Positions 53,024 to 62,946 are shown, counted from the stretch's first letter. The stretch is 64,000 nt of DNA from JBBPYC01 sp965218765 (GCA_965218765.1 CBDCLU010000004.1:558001-622000), one strand, 5' to 3'. Made by a program: numbers and translations. The notes: generated by a model from the letters alone, not told the origin.

Positions 53024-53890
53024 ATGCCCCGACTCACGCTGAACAACGAATTGCTCCGGGCCTTTCTTGCCGTGGTGGAACGTCGTTCCTTCACGCAGGC
53101 TGCCGTGTCCTTGCACCGGACGCAATCGGCCGTGAGCATGCAGATCAAACGGCTGGAGCAGGCGCTTGATGTTCGCCTGTTCGAGCGCGACCTTCCATCG
53201 CTGGAGCTGACGGCTGCGGGAACCCGGCTTGTCGATCATGCGCGCCGCATGCTGGAGCTGAACGATCTGGCGATCGCCCAGGTGCGCCAGAGCGAATCTG
53301 ACGAGCGCGTTCGCGTTCGCGTGGGCGTGATGGAGGATTTCGGCCATGAAGTCCTGCCGCCAGCGCTGGCCCGCGTTCGCGCCACGACGCCCGGCGTTCG
53401 CGTCGAACTCCAGACCGGGCTCACGGCGCTCATGCAGGACCAGCTTGGACAGCAGTTCGATCTGGTCATCGCGATGCACCCGGCAGGCCAGGGCGGTGGC
53501 GCGTTGATTCGTCGCGAGCAGCCGGTGTGGGCTGCCGGGCCGAACTGCAGAATCAACCCGCAGGACCCGATTCCACTGGCGCTGTGCCCGCCCGACTGTT
53601 TGTTGCGCACGTGGGCCATCGAAGCGCTGGAAGCCGCAAACCGGCCCTGGCATCTCACGTATGTGGGTCAAAGCGCCGCTGCCGTGAATGCGATGACGGC
53701 ACAAGGCGAGACGATCACGGTCGTCAAGTCAAGCCTGTTCCCGCGCACCTTGCGCCGCCTAAGCAGGCACAGTGGCATGCCCCGCTTGCCGCCAGCGGAC
53801 ATATGTCTGCACCGCGCGCCCGGGCTGTCCGGCGTTGCAAGTCGGCTGGCCGATCAACTGACGGCTGAGCTTTCGGGCACAGTCCGTTGA
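53024..53890 (+). CDS. LysR-family transcriptional regulator
   Basis: A 288-residue LysR protein. The helix-turn-helix (about 8-65) reads SFTQAAVSLHRTQSAVSMQIKRLE. A substrate-binding domain follows (about 90-285). It is divergent from the DMT transporter and converges with the DUF1850 gene. The effector is unknown; regulating the adjacent exporter is the usual arrangement. Confidence 0.88.
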   Translation: MPRLTLNNELLRAFLAVVERRSFTQAAVSLHRTQSAVSMQIKRLEQALDVRLFERDLPSLELTAAGTRLVDHARRMLELNDLAIAQVRQSESDERVRVRVGVMEDFGHEVLPPALARVRATTPGVRVELQTGLTALMQDQLGQQFDLVIAMHPAGQGGGALIRREQPVWAAGPNCRINPQDPIPLALCPPDCLLRTWAIEALEAANRPWHLTYVGQSAAAVNAMTAQGETITVVKSSLFPRTLRRLSRHSGMPRLPPADICLHRAPGLSGVASRLADQLTAELSGTVR

Positions 53891-53925
53891 ACGATCGCCG
53901 CATCGGCCCGGTGCAGCTGCCAGCG

Positions 53926-54312
53926 TCACTGTGCACTTGCGCAGGCAGACAGCGTCGTGGCCCCGGCTGCGATCGGCACCCAGTGCCACAACCGTTGGCA
54001 GCGTTGCTGGATGCACAGCTCGTAGTCGGGCACGAAGTTCGATCGCGCCAGCACCACGTTGCGCCGCCAGGGATCGGCGATCGAATAGCGCCAGACCCCG
54101 TCGATCAGCACCGCTTGGTCCGGCGGCTCCATGCCCGCGCCCGAACCGCGAATGCGCGCTTGCGACAGGTGCAACCAGCCGCCAGCCACTTCCCAGTCTT
54201 CGGTCCACTCGATCTTCTCGATCGAGTGCTGCCAGCGCAGCGTGAACTGGCTGATCGGCAGCGTGACGTGCAGTGCACCGGCTGCGAGGCACAACGCGGC
54301 GATGACGGGCAT
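53926..54312 (-). CDS. DUF1850 protein, partner of the TRAP transporter
   Basis: A 128-residue protein with an N-terminal hydrophobic signal-like stretch (VIAALCLAAGALHV) and the family blocks LRWQHSIEKIEWTEDWEV and GVWRYSI. DUF1850 proteins regularly lie beside fused 4TM/12TM TRAP permeases; their role is unknown. It follows the permease by 34 bp. Confidence 0.85.
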   Translation of the reverse strand: MPVIAALCLAAGALHVTLPISQFTLRWQHSIEKIEWTEDWEVAGGWLHLSQARIRGSGAGMEPPDQAVLIDGVWRYSIADPWRRNVVLARSNFVPDYELCIQQRCQRLWHWVPIAAGATTLSACASAQ

Positions 54313-54346
54313 CGGATCGTCAGCCGGAGGACGGAAGTGAACGGCC

Positions 54347-56458
54347 TCAGGCCGTCACCGGGTGCCGCTTGCGCAATCGCCAGAGGTGCCACGCAAGCAG
54401 CGCCGCCGCTGCCGTCAGGCCGACTTCATCGGTGATCGGCGCGGCCACCACCAGACAAGCCGCTGCCAAGAACGCCCAGGTACGTTCCCACCAAGCCAGC
54501 GGCCCCATCCAATAGCCGATGGCCGCACCGCCCCACAGCACGATCGCCACCAGCGCCTTGAACACGACATAGCTCGTGTCCATCCAGGTGCCGCCCTGCA
54601 GCATCAGCGCCGGTGCATAGACCGCCATGTACGGCACGATGAAGCCCGCAATCGCCACGCGCAGCGCCTGCATGCCGATCTTCATGCCGCTCTCCCTTGC
54701 GATCGGCGCCGCAGCAAACGCGGCCAGCGCCACCGGTGGCGTCAGATCCGCCATGATGCCGAAATAGAACACGAACATGTGCGAGACGATCAGCGGCACG
54801 CCGAGCTGCAGCAACGCGGGCGCCGCGAGCGAACTCGTGATGATGTAGTTCGGAATCGTCGGGATGCCCATGCCCAGCACCAGGCAGACCAGCATCGTGA
54901 GCACCAGACTCAAAAACAGGCTGCTCTGGCCGAGCTGGATGATGTAGCCCGCAAACAAAGTCGCGGCGCCGGTCAGGGTCAGGATGCCGATGATCACGCC
55001 GACCAGCGCACATGCGACGCCGACCGGCAGCGCATGCCGCGCGCCGTCAGCCATCGCATCGAGTGCAACCTTCAGCGTGGCCCGCCCGCCCTTGGCAAAC
55101 CACAGCACCGCAGCCATCGCCATCGCCAGCCCGATCACCGCGCCGATGCCCCACTTGAAAAAGCTCGATGCGGCCAGCCCGATCAGAATCCAGAACACGA
55201 TCTGCAGCGGCCGGCTGCCGAACTGCTTGGTCAGCGCCGCGCCGAAGATCAGGATCACCGTCAGCGCGAGACCGACCATGCCCGAGAACAGCGGCGTATA
55301 GCCCGAGAACAGCAAGTACACGAGGATCGCGAGCGGCAGGATCAGATACCAGCGCAGCTTGACGGCTGCCCACGGATCGGGGCAGTCCTCCTTCGGCATG
55401 CCGACGAGTCCGGCGCGGCCAGCCTCCAGATGCACCATCACGAACGCGGTGATGAAATAGAGCAGCGCGGGGATCGCCGCCGCCTTGCAGATCTCCACAT
55501 ACGGCACGTCGATCGTCTCGGCCATGATGAATGCGACCGCGCCCATCACCGGCGGCATGATCTGCCCGCCCATGCTGGCAGTCGCCTCCACGCCGCCCGC
55601 GAACGCCGCGTTATAGCCGAAGCGCTTCATCAGCGGAATCGTGAACTGGCCGGTCGTCACCACGTTCGCCACGCCCGAACCGTTGATGGTGCCCATGAGA
55701 CCGCTCGATGCGACCGCCACCTTGGCCGGCCCGCCCTTGGTATGGCCGAACATGCCTAAAGCGAAGTCGGTGAACAGCGCAATCATCCCGGCCTGCTCCA
55801 GAAACGCACCGAACAGGATGAACAGGAAGATATACGAAGACGACACGTAGGTCGGCGTGCCATAAATACCTTCAGTGCCGAAGCCCAGTTGCCCGACGAT
55901 CTGATCGATCCCGTAGCCGCGATGCGCGAGCGCGCCCGGCAGGTACTGGCCGAACAGCCCATAGGCCAGAAACATCAGGCAGATCAGCGGCAGCGCGAAG
56001 CCCATGATGCGGCGCGCCGCCTCGAACACCAGCACGATCACGGTGATGCCCACCACCATGTCGGCTGTGGTCAGGTCGCCCGCGCGAAACACCAGGTCCG
56101 CTTCGAACACCCAGTGGTACAGCCCCGCGATGAATGCCACCGCGCCGACGGCCCAGCCGAGGCCACGCTGGCGCAGCGGCGGATGCAGCACGAACGTGAT
56201 CAGCAGCAGAAACCCCACGTGCACTGCGCGCACCACCGAACTCGACAGCGGGCTGAACGCTGCGGTGACGATCTGAAATGTCGAGAAAAGAATCGCGACC
56301 CAGAACAGCAGGCCGACGAACGGCGCGGCGTGCTCTTCGGGCGGCGCGCCATCAACGACGCCGGGCGCCGGATCGAGTTCACTGCGGGGAACGTGCGCGG
56401 CGCCGTGGGTGGCGATGTCCGCGCTTTGCGATGACGGATTGTTCGATGGCGCGGTCAT
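54347..56458 (-). CDS. TRAP transporter fused small/large permease (4TM/12TM, TAXI type)
   Basis: A 703-residue membrane protein in which the DctQ-like and DctM-like subunits are fused, as in TAXI-TRAP systems. Blocks: GVANVVTTGQFTIPLMKRFGY-like region (ANVVTTGQFTIPLMKRFGY), GGVEATASMGGQIMPPVMG and LVLGMGIPTIPNYII in the large domain. It uses a sodium or proton gradient to import organic acids or amino acids. It follows the TAXI receptor by 23 bp. Confidence 0.93.
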   Translation of the reverse strand: MTAPSNNPSSQSADIATHGAAHVPRSELDPAPGVVDGAPPEEHAAPFVGLLFWVAILFSTFQIVTAAFSPLSSSVVRAVHVGFLLLITFVLHPPLRQRGLGWAVGAVAFIAGLYHWVFEADLVFRAGDLTTADMVVGITVIVLVFEAARRIMGFALPLICLMFLAYGLFGQYLPGALAHRGYGIDQIVGQLGFGTEGIYGTPTYVSSSYIFLFILFGAFLEQAGMIALFTDFALGMFGHTKGGPAKVAVASSGLMGTINGSGVANVVTTGQFTIPLMKRFGYNAAFAGGVEATASMGGQIMPPVMGAVAFIMAETIDVPYVEICKAAAIPALLYFITAFVMVHLEAGRAGLVGMPKEDCPDPWAAVKLRWYLILPLAILVYLLFSGYTPLFSGMVGLALTVILIFGAALTKQFGSRPLQIVFWILIGLAASSFFKWGIGAVIGLAMAMAAVLWFAKGGRATLKVALDAMADGARHALPVGVACALVGVIIGILTLTGAATLFAGYIIQLGQSSLFLSLVLTMLVCLVLGMGIPTIPNYIITSSLAAPALLQLGVPLIVSHMFVFYFGIMADLTPPVALAAFAAAPIARESGMKIGMQALRVAIAGFIVPYMAVYAPALMLQGGTWMDTSYVVFKALVAIVLWGGAAIGYWMGPLAWWERTWAFLAAACLVVAAPITDEVGLTAAAALLAWHLWRLRKRHPVTA

Positions 56459-56481
56459 GGATGCTCAGCAGTTGCAGCCGA

Positions 56482-57465
56482 TCACTTCATCAACCCGACT
56501 TCCCGATAGTACTTCTCCGCGCCCGGATGGAAGGGCACGCTGGTGCCGGTCACCGCGGCATCCTTCTTGATGCCCTTGGCCGCGTTGTGCGCCGCCACCA
56601 GCGTGTCCAGGCTCTCGAACATCGCCTTCGTCATCTCATAGACCGCATCGGTCGGCACGCCCGAATGCGACACCAGGAAATTCTTGATCGCGATCGTCTG
56701 TACCGCGCCGGTCTGGCCGGTGTAGGTGTCGGCCGGGACCATTGCAGCTTGATAAGCGGCATCGCCAATCTTTTCCACGACGCCCGGCGGAATCGGCACG
56801 ATCTGGATCGGCACTGAAGCGGCCAAGTCGCGGATGGAGGCAACACCGAGCCCGGCCGACTGCAACGTGGCATCGAGCTGGCGGTTCTTCATGAGTTCGA
56901 CCGATTCGCCGAACGGCAGGTATTCGACCTTGCTGAAGTCGTCATAGCTCATGCCCGCGCCCTTGAACACTGCGCGCGCATTGAGTTCGGTGCCCGACTT
57001 CGGCGCACCGACCGAGATGCGCTTGCCCTTCAAATCCGCCAGTGTCTTGATGCCGGATTCGCCGCTCGCGACGATCTGGATATAGTTCGCGTACATGCCC
57101 GACACCGCGCGCAGCTTGTCGAGCGGTTTGGTAAAGCCCGACTCCTTGTCGCCCTTCCAGGCATCCGACAATGCATCGCCGAGCACCAGCGCCATCTCGC
57201 CGCGTCCGGCCTGCAGCAAGTTCAGGTTCTCGGCGGACGCTTTCGTCGACTGCACCGTGACCTTCGCATCCGGCAGCACCTTGCCCCAGATCTGCGACAG
57301 CGCGACGCCCATCGGGTAGTACACGCCGCTCTGACCGCCCGTCAGGATGTTGACGAACTTGAGGTCAGCGGCGAAGGCGCGTGGCGACAGCGCTGCGGCA
57401 CCGCCGGCCAGCGCGCCCAACATGAGGGTGCGACGGGCGATGCGGTTACGGGAATCTGCATTCAT
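56482..57465 (-). CDS. TAXI-family TRAP periplasmic solute receptor
   Basis: A 327-residue receptor with a twin-Arg-like leader (RRTLMLGALAGGAAAL, cleavage after RAFA) and the mature start LKFVNILTGGQSGVYYPMG, the TAXI signature. Later blocks are GKRISVGAPKSGTE and FHPGAEKYYREVGLM at the end. AGGAG lies 6 bases before the ATG at 57465, so longer starts are rejected. Glutamate, 2-oxoglutarate and other acids are known TAXI ligands; the ligand here is unknown. Confidence 0.93.
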   Translation of the reverse strand: MNADSRNRIARRTLMLGALAGGAAALSPRAFAADLKFVNILTGGQSGVYYPMGVALSQIWGKVLPDAKVTVQSTKASAENLNLLQAGRGEMALVLGDALSDAWKGDKESGFTKPLDKLRAVSGMYANYIQIVASGESGIKTLADLKGKRISVGAPKSGTELNARAVFKGAGMSYDDFSKVEYLPFGESVELMKNRQLDATLQSAGLGVASIRDLAASVPIQIVPIPPGVVEKIGDAAYQAAMVPADTYTGQTGAVQTIAIKNFLVSHSGVPTDAVYEMTKAMFESLDTLVAAHNAAKGIKKDAAVTGTSVPFHPGAEKYYREVGLMK

Positions 57466-57622
57466 GGTGATCTCCTGAAAACGTGGTGATAGAGGTCCGG
57501 GCGCGCTGGCTTGCATGCGTATCTCGAACCACTCTATCGCATCAGTTCAGCGCCGCACCAGAGCGTTTTCCCGTGCGTGTTGGAGACCTGGCAGTCGCCG
57601 AGCGGATCCGCATTGCCGCCGG

Positions 57623-57895
57623 TCAATTCCTCTGCGAGTCCAGCGACACGGTCGGGGGCGGCGCTGCAGCCGTCGTCGAAACACCGCCAATCGCGCCACG
57701 CCGAACCAGCCATTCGGGTGGCCCCGCGGGCCCCGTCGCGCTGCAGGTGAACCGCAGCAGTTCTTCCAGCGTGGGCCGGCTGCCGAGCAGCGCAACCCGC
57801 CAAGCCGGATAGGTCGCCGCCACGATGCCGAACGCCAAGGCACAAACGCCGCCTGCCCGGCGCCAGTGTCGTCGTGCTGGTGGTCCAGCTTTCAT
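57623..57895 (-). CDS. Small single-pass membrane protein of unknown function
   Basis: A 90-residue protein with one hydrophobic segment (GGVCALAFGIVAATYPAWRVALL) after a basic N-terminus (PARRHWRRA), so probably N-in. Its start overlaps the DUF2243 stop (ATGA, 57892-57895), which supports translation. The tail includes RPTLEELLRFTC and several Pro and Ala. No family recognised. Confidence 0.5.
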   Translation of the reverse strand: MKAGPPARRHWRRAGGVCALAFGIVAATYPAWRVALLGSRPTLEELLRFTCSATGPAGPPEWLVRRGAIGGVSTTAAAPPPTVSLDSQRN

Positions 57896-58404
57896 GCCGA
57901 CCGCGCCGCTGGGCTGCGCTGCCGTCGCCTGCCTGAGCGCAGCAGCAACCATCCGCCCACCAGCATCAGCGCGCCCCAGACCAGAAAGCCGGTGTCCCAG
58001 GCCGGCCACTGCGTCTTCGGCACCAATTCATTCACGTGATGGACACCTAACAACTGATGATCGACCAGCCCCTCCACGACATTGAAGATGCCCCAGCCGA
58101 TCAGCACCGTGCCGATCATCATGCGGCTCGACCAATACAGATGCCGCGTGTGCGCGACCTGCCAGAACAGGTACAGCCCGATCACGATGAACACGTAGGT
58201 CGTGCTGTGGAAGATGCCGTCCCACAGCGTGTTCAGCCGCAGGTTCTCGACCGTGTTGGTCGGATACCAGCTGCTGAGCATGTGGTGCCATTGCAGCACC
58301 TGGTGCAGCACGATGCCGTCGAAGAAGCCGCCGAGGCCGAGGCCGAAGAAGACGCCGGAGGCAGTGGGAAAGCGGCCGGTTCGGCCGTCATGGTCCGGGC
58401 TCAT
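57892..58404 (-). CDS. DUF2243 membrane protein
   Basis: A 170-residue protein with four membrane helices, of the DUF2243 family. The first segment FGLGLGGFFDGIVLHQVLQWHHM and the later GWGIFNVVEGLVDHQLLGVHHVNE carry several His that could bind a metal or haem; function is unknown, though I recall DUF2243 genes near copper and cytochrome oxidase assembly genes. The start at 58404 (MSPDHDGRTG) is preferred over the frame extending to 58548. Confidence 0.85.
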   Translation of the reverse strand: MSPDHDGRTGRFPTASGVFFGLGLGGFFDGIVLHQVLQWHHMLSSWYPTNTVENLRLNTLWDGIFHSTTYVFIVIGLYLFWQVAHTRHLYWSSRMMIGTVLIGWGIFNVVEGLVDHQLLGVHHVNELVPKTQWPAWDTGFLVWGALMLVGGWLLLRSGRRRQRSPAARSA

Positions 58405-58634
58405 CGGGCTTGGGTATCCGACGCTGCACTGAAACGACTGTCCATGATTTCCACACGTCTTCTCGACGAGATGCGAGGCCCCGGCTGGCAAGCAATATGC
58501 CTGTCGCAGCAGCCAGCGCGAAGCCTGAAGTGCACGATATTGACCCACGGGGCAGGACCGTTAAGCATTTGTTGCTACTAAACAAGTAGCGAAAGCCGGG
58601 CGGGCAGCACGCACGCGCCCCGTAGAATCACCGC

Positions 58635-60326
58635 ATGCTTTTGGTCACACAGGAACTGCTCGCGGCGCTGCGGGGCACGCTTGAACGGATTGCGCCCGGC
58701 GCTGACGCACACGCGGTATTCGAGTCGCCCAAAATAGCGGCGCACGGCGACTTCGCCATCACCGCTGCGATGCAGCTGGCCAAGTCGCTCAAGGCCAACC
58801 CGCGTGCGTTGGCCGAGCAACTGCGCGCCGATCTGCTCTCGCAACCCGCGTTCGAGTGCTGGGTAAAGGCGGTTGACATCGCCGGCCCCGGCTTCATCAA
58901 CATCCACCTGAAGCCCGCAGCCAAGCAGCAGGTGGTGCACGACGTGCTGGCGCAGCGGGATCGCTACGGCTGGCAGCCCATGCAAGCCGACGACAAGGTG
59001 CTGGTCGAGTTCGTCTCGGCCAACCCGACCGGCCCGCTGCATGTCGGCCACGGCCGGCAGGCGGCGTTGGGCGATGCGATCTGCAACCTGCTCGAAACGC
59101 AGGGCTTGGCGGTGGCGCGCGAGTTCTACTACAACGATGCGGGGCGCCAGATCGCGACGCTCGCCGAGTCGGTCCAATTGCGCGCACGCGGATTGAGGCC
59201 TGGCGATGCCGATTGGCCCGAAGCCGCCTACAACGGCGACTACATCGCCGACATCGCAGCCGATTTTCTGAGCGGGAAGACGGTCCAATCGGATGACCGC
59301 GCACCCGTCGAAGCGAGCGGCGATGCGAACGACTTCGATGCGATCCGCGAATTCGCCGTGGCCTACCTGCGGCACGAGCAGGACAAGGATCTGGCCGCGT
59401 TCGGTGTGCGCTTCGACCGCTACTTCCTCGAGTCCAGCCTTTATGCGAGCGGTGCCGTCGAAGCGGTGGTCGAGCAACTCACCGCATCCGGCCGCGCCTA
59501 CCAACAGGACGGCGCGCTGTGGCTCAAATCCACCGCATTCGGCGACGACAAGGATCGCGTGATGCGCAAGTCGGATGGCAGCTACACCTACTTCGTGCCG
59601 GACGTCGCCTATCACTTGGACAAGTGGCAGCGCGGCTTCACGCGCGCCGTGAACATCCAGGGCACCGATCACCACGGCACCATCGCACGGGTGCGCGCCG
59701 GGCTGCAGGCACTGTCGGGGCAGCAGCATCTGGGCATTCCCGCGGACTATCCCGACTACGTCCTGCACACCATGGTGCGCGTCATGCGCGGCGGCGCGGA
59801 AGTCAAGATCTCGAAACGTGCGGGCAGTTATGTCACGTTGCGCGACCTGATCGACTGGACCAGCCGCGATGCGGTGCGGTTCTTTCTGCTGTCCCGCAAG
59901 CCCGATACCGAATACCTGTTCGACGTCGATCTGGCACTCGCGCAGAACAACGACAACCCGGTCTATTACGTGCAGTACGCGCATGCGCGCATCTGCTCGG
60001 TGCTGGCGGCCTGGGGTGGCGATCCGGCGCAGCTGGCGTCGGTCGATCTGGCGCCGCTGACCGGGCGTGAGGCGTTGGCATTGGCCAGCCTGCTCGCCCG
60101 ATACCCGGCGATGTTGAGCGCGGCGGCGGCCGACTTCGCGCCGCACGACATTGGTTTCTACTTGCGCGAACTCGCCGCGAGCTACCACAGCTATTACGAC
60201 GCCGAGCGCATTCTCGTGCCCGAGGAGCCGGTGCGGCTGGCCCGTCTCGCGCTGGTCGCGGCCGTTGCGCAGGTGATCCGCAATGGCCTCGCGCTGCTCG
60301 GTGTCGGTGCACCGCGCAAGATGTGA
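58635..60326 (+). CDS. argS: Arginyl-tRNA synthetase
   Basis: A 563-residue class I synthetase charging tRNA-Arg. The N-terminal additional domain (about 1-110) is followed by SANPTGPLHVGHGRQAALGD, which holds the HIGH-type motif HVGH; KMSKS is reduced to VKISKRAGSYV, as in many ArgRS. The C-terminal anticodon domain is complete. A TAGAAT at 58623-58628 just before the start may be a -10 element. Confidence 0.97.
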   Translation: MLLVTQELLAALRGTLERIAPGADAHAVFESPKIAAHGDFAITAAMQLAKSLKANPRALAEQLRADLLSQPAFECWVKAVDIAGPGFINIHLKPAAKQQVVHDVLAQRDRYGWQPMQADDKVLVEFVSANPTGPLHVGHGRQAALGDAICNLLETQGLAVAREFYYNDAGRQIATLAESVQLRARGLRPGDADWPEAAYNGDYIADIAADFLSGKTVQSDDRAPVEASGDANDFDAIREFAVAYLRHEQDKDLAAFGVRFDRYFLESSLYASGAVEAVVEQLTASGRAYQQDGALWLKSTAFGDDKDRVMRKSDGSYTYFVPDVAYHLDKWQRGFTRAVNIQGTDHHGTIARVRAGLQALSGQQHLGIPADYPDYVLHTMVRVMRGGAEVKISKRAGSYVTLRDLIDWTSRDAVRFFLLSRKPDTEYLFDVDLALAQNNDNPVYYVQYAHARICSVLAAWGGDPAQLASVDLAPLTGREALALASLLARYPAMLSAAAADFAPHDIGFYLRELAASYHSYYDAERILVPEEPVRLARLALVAAVAQVIRNGLALLGVGAPRKM

Positions 60327-60373
60327 GCCCGGTATGCTTGCGGTCTCCGATCCGGGCACTGAACAATACTGAA

Positions 60374-61099
60374 ATGAACAAGCTGAACAAGCAGTCGGGT
60401 GGAACCGTGCTCGGCCTCGTGATCGGCGCGGCGGTTGGGCTGGCCGTGGCGCTGCTCGTCGCGGTGTATGTCTCGAAAGTGCCGGTGCCGTTCCTCGACG
60501 CCCGCACGGCCGCCAGCAACGGCGCCGCGCGCGACGCGACCGAAGCGAAAAAGAACAAGGACTGGGATCCGAACGGCACGCTCGCAGCCAAAGCCCGGGT
60601 GCCCGCGCCGCCGGCGGCCGAGACGCCGAACCTCGGCGGCGTGCGCAACCCCGTCGCGCTGCCGCCGCTGGAAGCGCCTGCGGTGGTCGGCAACAACAGC
60701 AGCGGCAGCACGGGCAGCAACGGCAGTGCGAACAGCCGTCCCGTCGTGGTCGCCAAAGCCGACCCTCGCGCGGGCAGCGGAGACCCACTCGGCGATCTGG
60801 CGCGCAGTCGCAGCACCGGCAATGACGGCAGCAGCGGTATCGGCAGCAACAACACGGCCGACCAGTTCGCCTACTTCGTGCAGGCCGGCGCATTTCGCGG
60901 TCCCGGCGAAGCGGACGCGCAACGCGCCAAGCTCGCAATCATGGGCTGGGAGGCGCAGGTGAGCGAACGCGAGCAGGCCGGCCGCGTGATGTACCGCGTG
61001 CGCATCGGCCCGTTCCGCGTCAAGGACGACGCGGACCGGACCAAGGAAAAACTCGATGACGCCGGGCTGCAGACAGCGCTGGTGCGCGCGAATCGGTAG
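60374..61099 (+). CDS. SPOR-domain membrane protein (FtsN-like)
   Basis: A 241-residue bitopic protein with a short cytoplasmic start, a membrane helix (VLGLVIGAAVGLAVALLVAVYV), a low-complexity Pro/Ser/Gly/Asn periplasmic linker (about 55-165) and a C-terminal SPOR domain (about 168-240) reading YFVQAGAFRGPGEADAQRAK. SPOR domains bind denuded septal glycan, so a division role is likely. It follows argS by 47 bp. Confidence 0.9.
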   Translation: MNKLNKQSGGTVLGLVIGAAVGLAVALLVAVYVSKVPVPFLDARTAASNGAARDATEAKKNKDWDPNGTLAAKARVPAPPAAETPNLGGVRNPVALPPLEAPAVVGNNSSGSTGSNGSANSRPVVVAKADPRAGSGDPLGDLARSRSTGNDGSSGIGSNNTADQFAYFVQAGAFRGPGEADAQRAKLAIMGWEAQVSEREQAGRVMYRVRIGPFRVKDDADRTKEKLDDAGLQTALVRANR

Positions 61100-61381
61100 A
61101 GCACAAGCTCGTCCTAGCCGGCGCCGCCTTCGGTAGACTTCGGTTGTCACCCTCTTTGGCCGAGGATGGCGCGTGCAGGCCGGCTTCAGTCAGCTTCGTG
61201 CCCCCGCCGGGACCGTGCGCCAACCGTCCATCGCGCACTGGTCGCGCATGCTATGGGCGACCAGGGTGTGCAAGCAGGCCACCAGTTGCATGCTGGCGTG
61301 GCCGCCTGCTGCGGTGGCCGCTGAACTTAACGGCGGTCGGGTCGGTCTATTTCCCTTTTCCCCCCAGTTCAGGAGCAACAG

Positions 61382-62047
61382 ATGATGAAACGCCGTGAGT
61401 TTTCCCGTTCGGCCGCGGCCGGCGCGGTGATGGCATTGGGTGCCGCCGCCGGCACGCCGGTCTGGGCGCAGGGGCCGGGCGTCAAGCCCAAGGCGGGGTC
61501 GGATTACCTGCAGCTCGACAAGCGCGTGCCGACCGAAGCACCGGCCGGCAAGATCGAGGTGATCGAGTTCTTCTGGTACAACTGCCCGCACTGCGCCGCG
61601 TTCGAGCCGCGGTTCGAGAGTTGGAAGAACAGCGCGCCGGCGGACCTCGCGATCCGCCGCGTGCCGGTCGCGTTCCGCGACGACTTCGTGCCCCAGCAAA
61701 AGCTCTACTACACGCTGGAAGCGCTCGGCAAGACCGAAGAGCTGCATGCCAAAGTGTTCCACGCGATCCACGACGAGCGGGTGCCGCTGGCCAAGGACGA
61801 CCAGATCGTCGCCTGGGCCGTCAAGCAGGGCCTCGACAAAGCCAAGTTCGTGGAAGCCTACAACTCGTTCAGCGTGGCCACCAACGCGCGCCGCGCCACG
61901 CAGCTGCAGGACGCCTATAAGCTCGCTGGCGTGCCGGCGCTCGGCATCGCGGGCCGCTATTACGTGGACGGCACGCTGGCTGGCAGCATGGAACGCGCGA
62001 TTCAAGTTACCGAGTACCTGCTGGCTGATCTGCGCAAGGGCAGCTGA
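61382..62047 (+). CDS. dsbA: Thiol:disulphide interchange protein DsbA
   Basis: A 221-residue periplasmic oxidase with a signal peptide (SRSAAAGAVMALGAAAGTPVWAQ) and active site Cys68-Pro-His-Cys71 in NCPHCAAFEP. The cis-Pro is in LAGVPALG. It introduces disulphides into secreted proteins. AGGAG lies 6 bases upstream; Met2 is a possible alternative. The 282-bp gap before it shows no gene. Confidence 0.95.
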   Translation: MMKRREFSRSAAAGAVMALGAAAGTPVWAQGPGVKPKAGSDYLQLDKRVPTEAPAGKIEVIEFFWYNCPHCAAFEPRFESWKNSAPADLAIRRVPVAFRDDFVPQQKLYYTLEALGKTEELHAKVFHAIHDERVPLAKDDQIVAWAVKQGLDKAKFVEAYNSFSVATNARRATQLQDAYKLAGVPALGIAGRYYVDGTLAGSMERAIQVTEYLLADLRKGS

Positions 62048-62277
62048 GTCGCAGCCCCAAACCGCGCCTGCGGCGATCACGGCGCAGACGCCGGGCTTCG
62101 GGCCGGCACTCGGTTACCGGCGCTGCAGCGCCGTTGAGCAATGCCTGTTTTGGCTGAGCCATGTCTGGGCTGAGCGACTGACGCACTCGTGCGTGCGTTA
62201 CTGCTTGCCGGGCCCATAAGAATTGTGTGGTCGAACCCGGCAACCCTCTTACAATGGCCAGCAAGAATCATGCCGCC

Positions 62278-62946
62278 ATGAAACCATTTTTTTCCTGTTT
62301 TCCTTACGTCGTTGCTGCCTGCGCTGTGTCGATGCTGCTGCTGGCCCCGCCCGTCGCGCAGGCAGAAAAAGCCGATACGGCCAAGCCGATGAACATCGAG
62401 GCCGATGCGCTGCGTTACGACGACCTGAAGCAGACCAGCGTGTTCACGGGCCGCGTGGTGCTGACCAAGGGCACCATCCAGATTCGCGGCGCCAAACTCG
62501 AAGTGCGGCAGGACCCGCAGGGCTATCAGCACGCGGTCGTCACGGCCGCGCCCGACAAGCTCGCGTTCTTTCGGCAAAAGCGCGAAGGGCTCGATGAATT
62601 CATCGAGGGCGAAAGCCGCACGATCGAGTTCGACGGCCGCGCCGACACCGTCAAGTTCCTGCGCGATGCCGAACTGCGCCGCTATCGGGGCGCCACGTTG
62701 GGCGATGAAGTCAGCGGCGCGCTGATCGTCTATGAGAACACCACCGACGTGTTCACCGCGGACGGCGCGCCGTCCGGTATCACCGGGCGCGGCGCGCCGA
62801 CGGCCGCCACCGGCCGCGCCAACGGCCGGGTGCGTGCGGTGCTGATCCCGCAGAACAAGGATCAGCCGGCGGCGCGGCCAGCCCCCGCCGCGCCGGCAGG
62901 CCCCACGTTGCAGCCGAGCCAGCGCCTGGGCGAAGGCCGCAATTGA
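62278..62946 (+). CDS. lptA: Lipopolysaccharide transport periplasmic protein LptA
   Basis: A 222-residue periplasmic bridge protein for LPS export. Signal peptide: VVAACAVSMLLLAPPVAQAEK. The OstA-fold domain includes MNIEADALRYDDLKQTSVFTG and VVLTKGTIQIRGAKLEV. A Pro/Ala-rich tail follows. The start at 62278 is chosen for the signal peptide. Its stop overlaps the TTG start of lptB. No lptC or kdsC is upstream here, unlike the usual order. Confidence 0.92.
   Translation: MKPFFSCFPYVVAACAVSMLLLAPPVAQAEKADTAKPMNIEADALRYDDLKQTSVFTGRVVLTKGTIQIRGAKLEVRQDPQGYQHAVVTAAPDKLAFFRQKREGLDEFIEGESRTIEFDGRADTVKFLRDAELRRYRGATLGDEVSGALIVYENTTDVFTADGAPSGITGRGAPTAATGRANGRVRAVLIPQNKDQPAARPAPAAPAGPTLQPSQRLGEGRN

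Noticed and set aside
58578..60938. Long minus-strand frame (786 codons)
   Set aside because: Antisense to argS and the SPOR gene, low-complexity Arg/Ala/Pro translation; argS motifs prove the plus strand is coding.
62048..62277. Terminator between dsbA and lptA
   Set aside because: CGGCGC-TGCA-GCGCCG at 62118-62133 is a perfect but short palindrome without a T-run. Too weak to list.
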